DNA from: Acidobacteriaceae bacterium
GTDB lineage: Bacteria > Acidobacteriota > Terriglobia > Terriglobales > Acidobacteriaceae
DNA: 55,933 nucleotides
Reading direction: 5' to 3'
Assembly (NCBI GenBank): GCA_030038195.1
Contig: JASHPJ010000014.1
Location: 1-55,933 of the forward strand
Position numbers and translations under genes: made by a program. Under the pieces are notes generated by a model that saw only the letters and a program-made list of their open reading frames with translations, did no database searches and had not been told where the DNA came from. This document shows positions 51,003-55,933 of this stretch, one piece after another. The first letter of the stretch is position 1, and every line of letters starts with the position of its first letter.

Positions 51003-51473
51003 GGTGGTGTCTCCGTTTTTGAAATTCCCGAACCGTGTTCGGGTCACACCTGGCGAAGCCTAGCGAGTGGGCGCGACTCCCAAGGCCGAAGTTCTGCATT
51101 TACGGTGGGTCCGTCGAAGATGGAAACCGTAACCCGGAGGGTGCGTAGCAAAGCAGAAGAACGAGCCTGCCGCCGGGCGTCGCATAGGCCCCGAAGCAGT
51201 GACCGAACACAGGACGGAATGAAGTGGAGAGACACACACCAGAACAACGCGCATCCTTCGCTTCCTGACGATGCTCTCCAACGGCAAACCAGAACCACAT
51301 TCTCTGCCTGACCTCCAGGCAAAGTTGCGGCTTCTCGCATCCGCATTCGCTCGTCTTGAGGTTCGGTGCGGCCACGCTCAAGAGCACACTTCAAAGGTGA
51401 GGATGTATTCGCCACATCATGCTTAAGAAGGCTTCTCATGCCGGACGCTCCGATTCGGGTTTCCATCCTCAAC
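51003..51473. other. Gene-free region between ssb and virB11
   Basis: About 470 bases. The first 45 hold the ssb leader with a palindrome CCCGAAC-CGT-GTTCGGG (51027-51043). The rest has no supported gene in any frame and no clear hairpin with T-tract. It should contain the ssb promoter. Confidence 0.5.
51027..51043. promoter_or_regulatory. Palindrome in the ssb leader
   Basis: A perfect 7-base inverted repeat around CGT, 25 bases upstream of the ssb start codon; it could be an operator or an attenuating hairpin. Confidence 0.5.
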
Positions 51474-52454
51474 TCATGCCGCGCCTGCCGTGGCGGAGGC
51501 TCGATAGATCTCCTCGGTCTCGAAGGACTGCTCCGCATGGCTGTAGCCCTTGACTCGTATTAACTCGCGTACTCGGCGTCGGCCCGCAGCATCGCGCTCG
51601 CAATGCAACACAAAGTCCACGGCTTTTCCGGTCTGTGAGCGGACAAAGCTCTGATCCAAATTGGTTCTCGCACTGAGGGCCATGTCCGCCAGCCGGTCCA
51701 GCGCGTCCAGCGCGGAATCGGCGTGTAATGTCGAGAGCGTCCCACCGTGGCCGGTGTTCATGGCTTGCAACAGGTCATAACCGCATTCGTCGCGTATCTC
51801 GCCCATGATGATGCGGTCGGGACGATGGCGCAGCGCAGCGGCGACAAGCTGGCTCGGAGTCACGGCAACCTGGCCGGGGATGGCTTCGACTGCCTCCCAC
51901 CGAACGGCGTTCGGATGCGTTATCTTTAGCTCGGCGGGTTGCTCAATAACGATGAGCCGTTCCTGTAAGGGAACGTGATCGAGTAACGCTTTCATCAAAG
52001 TTGTCTTCCCACTGCCGGTTCCGCCGCTGATGATGCCGTTCTTTCGTTCGCCAATGAAGCCGATTACCGTGTCTCGAATCTGCTCCGGTAAACTGCCTGA
52101 CTGAATCAGCTCATCCGACGTGAACCAGCGATTGAATTTCCGCACGGTGAAGGTCGGGCCGTTGATTGAAGATGGCGAGCCTACGACGGCGACGCGGGAG
52201 CCGTCCGGCAAGCGGGTATTGAGGATGGGATTCTGGCTGGTGAGGTCTTGGCCGAGGATGCGGGCGACCCGCTCAATCGCTGCTTGCAAGCGGTCGTTGG
52301 TGTAGGGCGCAGAGAGCGGAATCCGCTCAACGATGCCGCCACGATCCGCATACACGCCGGTCGTTCCATTAATCATCAAATCGGAGATGGACGGGTCCAG
52401 TAGCAGCGCCCGCAGCTCATCGGGAAAGAACGGCAATATCAACTCGAAACTCAC
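51474..52454 (-). CDS. virB11: VirB11/TrbB-type secretion ATPase
   Basis: Hexameric traffic ATPase of type IV secretion. Walker A is SGGTGSGKTTLMKALLDHVP near residue 148; further motifs are LIVIEQPAELKI (Asp-box region), VTPSQLVAAALRHRPDRIIMGEIR (Walker B region) and TGHGGTLSTLHADS (His box). The GTG start overlaps the virB8 stop by four bases (GTGA). Length (326 aa) is normal. It is the last T4SS gene in the minus-strand order seen here. Confidence 0.95.
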   Translation of the reverse strand: MSFELILPFFPDELRALLLDPSISDLMINGTTGVYADRGGIVERIPLSAPYTNDRLQAAIERVARILGQDLTSQNPILNTRLPDGSRVAVVGSPSSINGPTFTVRKFNRWFTSDELIQSGSLPEQIRDTVIGFIGERKNGIISGGTGSGKTTLMKALLDHVPLQERLIVIEQPAELKITHPNAVRWEAVEAIPGQVAVTPSQLVAAALRHRPDRIIMGEIRDECGYDLLQAMNTGHGGTLSTLHADSALDALDRLADMALSARTNLDQSFVRSQTGKAVDFVLHCERDAAGRRRVRELIRVKGYSHAEQSFETEEIYRASATAGAA

Positions 52455-53239
52455 CGCACTGCTCCGTCGGTCGCTGCCGCTGTTGTCCCCGGCGCAATGG
52501 GGTCAACCGATACGCGGTTTTCATGGAACTCGGTGATGGTTAGTCCAAGCGGATTGATGGTCTCGAATTGCGGAAAAATTTGTGCCTGCTGGCTCACCTG
52601 CGCCGGATTCAGATAGTAGGTGACACTGAGCATCCAATGTTCGGTGCGGGGCTGGCGGGAATGGTCCGGCGAATAGATTCTGTCGATAGCTACCAGTGCT
52701 GTGCCACGGGCGACCTTTGTCCGTTGGATGGTCTGCACAGACATGGACGTAATGGTTACGTCCCGCACCTCTACGTCGCTCTGCTCCATCTGGCCGCCCA
52801 TAACTTGCGAAACCAAGTGACTCTGATTGTCGTCAGCCATCAACTGCGAGGCGAGAGACTGCGAAAGAAAGTAATAGTTGAGCGGGTATTTGCTGGCAAT
52901 CGTATCCCGATTGATCGTGTAGCGGTAATTTGCCCAATCGGTGAGGTACGTTCGCACCTCGCCTTCGCGCGGTGTGTAGTCAAGATCGCTATATTGGATC
53001 GCCTGGGCGCGGCCCATCTCGTCGATGCGGATGTAGCGGTTTACGAGAGGGCGGCGGGCTAACGAGAAATTGAGCCACATGGAGCCGCAGAGCAGCGCCG
53101 TTCCACAGGTGAGGATGAGGCGGTAGGTTTTCCGTTCGGCGTAGTGCGAGGCATAAACTTCATTGCCGATTTGATCCGTGAGCGTTGCCTGCTCCGGCGT
53201 CAATCTCTGTTGCTCATTGACTACTGTGTGCGTGGACAT
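52451..53239 (-). CDS. virB8: VirB8/TrbF-like assembly protein
   Basis: A short cytoplasmic N-terminus, one membrane helix (RLILTCGTALLCGSMWLNF) and a periplasmic domain with DYTPREGEVRTYLTDWANYRYTINRDTI, DVEVRDVTITSMSVQT, TEHWMLSVTYYLNP and INPLGLTITEFHENRV (N-P-x-G-x-x-I, typical VirB8/TrbF). It nucleates the inner-membrane complex. Its 3' end overlaps virB11 and its 5' end overlaps the small gene upstream by 26 bases. Confidence 0.92.
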   Translation of the reverse strand: MSTHTVVNEQQRLTPEQATLTDQIGNEVYASHYAERKTYRLILTCGTALLCGSMWLNFSLARRPLVNRYIRIDEMGRAQAIQYSDLDYTPREGEVRTYLTDWANYRYTINRDTIASKYPLNYYFLSQSLASQLMADDNQSHLVSQVMGGQMEQSDVEVRDVTITSMSVQTIQRTKVARGTALVAIDRIYSPDHSRQPRTEHWMLSVTYYLNPAQVSQQAQIFPQFETINPLGLTITEFHENRVSVDPIAPGTTAAATDGAVR

Positions 53240-53399
53240 GGGGAGGGTGACTCCTTTCGTTGACGGCGTGGAACACCACAGCGACGTAAATCAATCCGGC
53301 GATGAGGCAACCTACAAACAAAACCAAAATGATGTACTGAAAAGGCTTGCCGAAACCAAGCCGCTGCAATGCGCGAACCCTGATAAAGAACCAAAACAT
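53214..53399 (-). CDS. Small membrane protein in the T4SS cluster (61 aa)
   Basis: It has one transmembrane helix (FQYIILVLFVGCLIAGLIYVAVV) after a basic N-terminus (MFWFFIRVRALQRLGFGK) and a His-rich C-terminus (PPHVHAHSSQ). It lies between VirB6 and VirB8 genes with a three-base gap on one side and an overlap on the other. VirB7-like lipoproteins sit in such positions, but no lipobox is present, so it is an unassigned T4SS-linked small protein. Confidence 0.75.
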   Translation of the reverse strand: MFWFFIRVRALQRLGFGKPFQYIILVLFVGCLIAGLIYVAVVFHAVNERSHPPHVHAHSSQ

Positions 53400-53402
53400 G
53401 CC

Positions 53403-54329
53403 CTATCCTCCTGCCGCACTTGCGGCTGCTGCTGTCGCCGCGATGGAGCCGATGGCTTTGGTCATGTTTTCCGCCATACCAGCCGCTCCACCGAAGATCG
53501 CCTGTGTCATGCTCGGGATGTAGAGCATATTCACAATGAAGGCGACGAATACCATAGTGCATGGAATCAGGTTGGCAAGCCACATTTCAATCGAGTAATT
53601 TCCATTGAAGGTCTGCTGGATAAAGGCGTTCATAAACCCGGCCCAAACGAAGATGAACGCGGCGGCGACGGCGCGAATCATGGCAAAGCTGATAAGCACA
53701 TCAAGGAAGTGAAAGAACTTCGCGCGAAAGGTCTTGGTCATCAGCAGCGGCACAAAGATGGGGCCGAATAATGCGGTCACGCCATAGAGGATGAAGGCGC
53801 TGCAATTTATGACAAACAGGATGGCGGATGCGATGCCGAGAAGTGCCTGTACGACAAAGTAGCAAAGGATCTGAATGGGGGCCATAAGTGACGGCATCGC
53901 CGTGTTATCACCAGCAGTTTTGAAAAGCTGGAGAAGATTGTTGAGCGAGTTTTGATCGAAGGCCGCAACCATCGCCTGCGCGATATAAGAAAAGAAGTGA
54001 TTGATACCGAAGCTCGCGCCGGGAAATGGATTCACCCAATAGCTTTCCAGCAGGCAGCAGATGATGAGCCGCAACAGAAAATTGACCAAATCGCCCGCAT
54101 GGACAGGCTGGGCATGAAATCGAAATGTCATGCTGGTCGTATTCCAGTTGATAACCAGACTGATTAGCGTGAAGAGGGCGATACAGCTTAGTTCGGTCAA
54201 TCCAAGCTGTGTGAGCGCCCCACCATTCTGTGTGGTGAGGTTCGTCAGATTATTAGTGAACTGATACAACCAATCGACGCCGGAACTCGCGCTTGGAAGC
54301 GCCTGCGCTAATAGAACCACGGAAACCAT
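53403..54329 (-). CDS. virB6: VirB6/TrbL-like membrane protein
   Basis: Six or more hydrophobic helices; starts MVSVVLLAQALPSASSGVDW (a possible signal). Segments such as LSCIALFTLISLVINW, LICFCLLESYWVNP-like text, FVVQALLGIASAILFVINC and TALFGPIFVPLLMTKTFRAKFFHFLDVLISFAMIRAVAAAFIF fit the polytopic core protein of the inner-membrane complex. The Ala-rich C-terminus (AATAAAASAAGG) is unusual. The position between VirB5-like and VirB8 genes supports the call. Confidence 0.88.
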   Translation of the reverse strand: MVSVVLLAQALPSASSGVDWLYQFTNNLTNLTTQNGGALTQLGLTELSCIALFTLISLVINWNTTSMTFRFHAQPVHAGDLVNFLLRLIICCLLESYWVNPFPGASFGINHFFSYIAQAMVAAFDQNSLNNLLQLFKTAGDNTAMPSLMAPIQILCYFVVQALLGIASAILFVINCSAFILYGVTALFGPIFVPLLMTKTFRAKFFHFLDVLISFAMIRAVAAAFIFVWAGFMNAFIQQTFNGNYSIEMWLANLIPCTMVFVAFIVNMLYIPSMTQAIFGGAAGMAENMTKAIGSIAATAAAASAAGG

Positions 54330-54353
54330 ATCGCTACTCTCCCTCGGTTGCGT

Positions 54354-54623
54354 TTAGGGGATGTACTTCTGCCAGGTCTTGCCTTCGTTGGCGGCGGCGG
54401 AGTTGTGCTTCTTCTTGTCCGCCTCCACGCGCCGCCGAAACGCCTCATCGTCGGCTTTGCGTTCCTCGGCCTCCTTCTGTTGTTGCTGGAGGATGGCCGC
54501 TGCTTTGGTGGCGGCAGCGGCGGCCTTCGCCGCCTCGTGCCGCTGGTAGGTGAGCACACCACCAATCGCGGTGAGAGCCGCGAGGATGGCAAGCAGGATT
54601 TTCGTGTTGATCGCTTTCAACAT
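54354..54623 (-). CDS. Small coiled-coil protein sharing a C-terminal motif with VirB5-like protein (89 aa)
   Basis: A membrane or signal helix (KILLAILAALTAIGGVLTY) is followed by an Ala/Lys/Gln/Glu-rich coiled coil and the ending AAANEGKTWQKYIP. The neighbouring upstream VirB5-like protein ends SAANEGSTWDSYLP, which is nearly the same motif, and the DNA of both ends is alike. It has no known family. Its place in the cluster suggests a pilus- or channel-associated part. Confidence 0.75.
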   Translation of the reverse strand: MLKAINTKILLAILAALTAIGGVLTYQRHEAAKAAAAATKAAAILQQQQKEAEERKADDEAFRRRVEADKKKHNSAAANEGKTWQKYIP

Positions 54624-54634
54624 TGCGGTCTCCG

Positions 54635-55423
54635 TTACGGTAAGTAGCTATCCCAGGTGCTGCCTTCATTGGCCGCGCTGGTGTCGTTGGCCGAACGCTG
54701 TTGCTGGACGAAGACGGCAGTATTGAGGTCTTCGGCAGCGGCATTGCGCCGCTCCATATTGGCGACGGTCATCTGCGAGGCGAGACACGCTTGCAAAGCG
54801 CCCTGGGACTGCATCTCGGCCATCTTCTGCGCCTCAGCCGCGTTTAGCAGGTTGAGTTGCTGGACCTCGCTATTGGTCGAATCAGAAACATCGAACTGAG
54901 AGGAAAGAAGCGAGCTGTTCGCCGTCGCATTGGTGCTCCGATCGCTCCGGTACTGTCCGACAGCCGTAAGGCAGTCAGGAGAGACAGCATCGGACGTTTC
55001 AATCATCGCAAGCTGTGAGGTGCGGGAGCTGCCGAGAGACTGACTGGCAAGGTAGGCCGGTGCGCTGCCGTTCATGGTGACGGTAGCGGCCTTCCATGCT
55101 GTGCTGGAGGCAGACGGCGAGTTGGTGTTGAGCGCAATGCTCATGCCCGCCGTCTCACCGAACATATTGGCGACGTTCACGTTTTCAAGAGCGTGCAACG
55201 TCGTTTGCCACTGCTGCTTGAGGGAAAAATGGGTAAGGTTGTTTTTCACCATGTTGTACTGCATCTGCAACGTGGTGAGCTGCTGAACGAGCGAGGCATA
55301 GCTGGTCGGATCGAAGACAATATCTCCGATTCCGAACAACGCGAAGCTGGGCGTTGCGGTAAGCAATACCGCCGCGCCCGCTCCAATAAGCCATTTGCGA
55401 CGTTTGGTGAGAGTGAGTTTCAT
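54635..55423 (-). CDS. virB5: VirB5/TrbJ-like minor pilus protein (262 aa)
   Basis: The ATG at 55423 gives a signal peptide (KRRKWLIGAGAAVLLTATPSFA). The mature protein begins LFGIGDIVFDPTSYASLVQQLTTLQMQYNMVKNNLTHF, the VirB5/TrbJ start pattern, followed by helical repeats and SANDTSAANEGSTWDSYLP. VirB5/TrbJ is a minor pilin or adhesin of conjugative pili. It lies near the small coiled-coil gene (a 12-base gap) and VirB6. The upstream open frame before residue 40 is ignored as unlikely. Confidence 0.85.
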   Translation of the reverse strand: MKLTLTKRRKWLIGAGAAVLLTATPSFALFGIGDIVFDPTSYASLVQQLTTLQMQYNMVKNNLTHFSLKQQWQTTLHALENVNVANMFGETAGMSIALNTNSPSASSTAWKAATVTMNGSAPAYLASQSLGSSRTSQLAMIETSDAVSPDCLTAVGQYRSDRSTNATANSSLLSSQFDVSDSTNSEVQQLNLLNAAEAQKMAEMQSQGALQACLASQMTVANMERRNAAAEDLNTAVFVQQQRSANDTSAANEGSTWDSYLP

Positions 55424-55511
55424 GCTGCCTCCTGCGGTTGGTGATTCCATGCACTGCGGGCAGGTTGAATCGAGCCTGTCCAGGGAAAATCCGTAGATGT
55501 TTTCGTGGTCG

Positions 55512-55745
55512 TTATTTTTCTCCCGAAAGCTGGTGGGCAACCTGCGGAATGATCGCTACCCAATCCGCGCCGGTACGCTCGATGGCTTCGGGAATTGTGT
55601 AGTCGATCTCGGCCAACCAATCGGCACGATTGAGAACAAGTGCGACGGCGACTTTCTCTCCGGTTGACTGCACACCCCATGCGTCTCTCCCTCCACGCTT
55701 GGCATCGCGTGATTTGCGGAGCAGATGTTCGTAACGGTCATTCAT
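55512..55745 (-). CDS. Small cytoplasmic protein of unknown function (77 aa)
   Basis: MNDRYEHLLRKSRDAKRGGR, then VQSTGEKVAVALVLNRADWLAEIDYTIPEAIERTGADWVAIIPQVAHQL. No family recognised; a mixed alpha/beta small domain. It lies between the virB10 stop (14 bases upstream) and the VirB5-like gene, so it is probably part of the transfer operon. Confidence 0.7.
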   Translation of the reverse strand: MNDRYEHLLRKSRDAKRGGRDAWGVQSTGEKVAVALVLNRADWLAEIDYTIPEAIERTGADWVAIIPQVAHQLSGEK

Positions 55746-55759
55746 CCCGAAACTCCTCT

Positions 55760-55933
55760 CTATAACGTGGGATCGACGCGATGCTCCGCGTAGGACGGAA
55801 TCAAAAGGTCGGTGCCGATGTACACGCGAGCGCGGGAGCCTTCCTTGAGCGTGATAATCGGGAGCCGATTGAGGAAGTGATTCAATACCTGCTCGCCCTC
55901 GACGGCGGACTGTTCGGAGATGCCGTTGCGTAT
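55760..55933 (-). CDS. virB10: VirB10/TrbI C-terminal fragment
   Basis: I translated the edge on the minus strand: the frame runs to TAG at 55760-55762 and gives 57 residues, including EGEQVLNHFLNRLPIITLKE and SRARVYIGTDLLIPSYAEHR. The L-N-R-x-P-x-I-x-x-x-x-G-x-R-x-x-V-x-I-x-x-D-L-x-x-P-x-Y pattern is the conserved C-terminal end of VirB10/TrbI, which spans both membranes in the channel. The gene continues past the window. Confidence 0.85.
   Translation of the reverse strand: MRNGISEQSAVEGEQVLNHFLNRLPIITLKEGSRARVYIGTDLLIPSYAEHRVDPTL

Noticed and set aside
51044..51538. Open frame of 164 aa between ssb and virB11
   Set aside because: Arg/Ser-rich, overlaps the virB11 3' end on the same strand in another frame, and shows no fold pattern.
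1..55933. CRISPR arrays or known defence systems (restriction-modification, retrons, CBASS)
   Set aside because: No regularly spaced direct repeats with spacers and no Cas, methyltransferase or reverse-transcriptase motifs were seen; the only related gene is the ArdC antirestriction protein.

Overview
The window looks like a chromosomal segment of a GC-rich bacterium, most likely an acidobacterium of the Acidobacteriaceae/Terriglobales type. That assignment is inference from gene content and protein flavour: a phoH-ybeY-CBS/HlyC-era run, a PCYCGC-type secreted protein, twin-arginine amidase and GH31 enzymes, and abundant short intergenic palindromic repeats. No 16S gene or other decisive marker is present.

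Left part (1 to about 25.85 kb) is ordinary chromosome. In order it carries a 5' fragment of an exported amidase, a membrane protein, a YCII-like secreted protein, a GH31 glycosidase, and the minus-strand block phoH, ybeY, a CNNM/CBS protein and era. These are followed by an APC permease, an RcnB-like periplasmic protein, rpsT, and fatty-acid beta-oxidation genes (thiolase and an 814-aa hydroxyacyl-CoA dehydrogenase/enoyl-CoA hydratase) with a MazF-type toxin-antitoxin pair between them. Then come glmU, an MFS transporter, a REC-HD-GYP regulator, a pterin carbinolamine dehydratase, an unassigned promoter-to-terminator small RNA candidate and a PCYCGC protein. Repeat elements have entered two coding regions: one lies inside era and one supplies the C-terminal tail of YbeY.

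At 25859-26212 is a complete tmRNA gene (ssrA, tag ANDNLALAA). From its 3' end onward an integrative conjugative element begins. A tyrosine recombinase gene follows directly, with a convergent and overlapping excisionase-like gene. Next is a lower-GC cargo region (about 28-39 kb): LysR regulator; zinc-ribbon protein; MarR regulator with an exported alpha/beta hydrolase and a DUF302 protein; TetR regulator divergent from an NmrA-like protein; then an iron-sulfur QueG-like/SCP2 protein, a muconolactone-isomerase-like protein, a membrane protein and an SDR; last a DHA2 efflux pump divergent from another TetR. Three of the regulators have clear palindromic operators beside them.

The right part (39.2 kb to the end) is the maintenance and transfer backbone, all on the minus strand. 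It has a ParB-like protein, a small ArdC-type antirestriction protein and several unknowns; a TrwC/MobF relaxase, a TrwB-type coupling protein and a TrwA-like accessory protein beside a palindrome-rich candidate oriT. It continues with a primase-like protein, SSB, and type IV secretion genes (VirB11, VirB8, VirB6, VirB5-like, and the C-terminus of VirB10 at the edge). The right end of the element, its attR and the remaining VirB genes lie outside the window. The most promising unexplained items are the redox cargo operon, the candidate oriT, two palindrome-rich or structured non-coding regions at 42.3-43.2 kb, and a C-terminal motif shared by two neighbouring secretion proteins.
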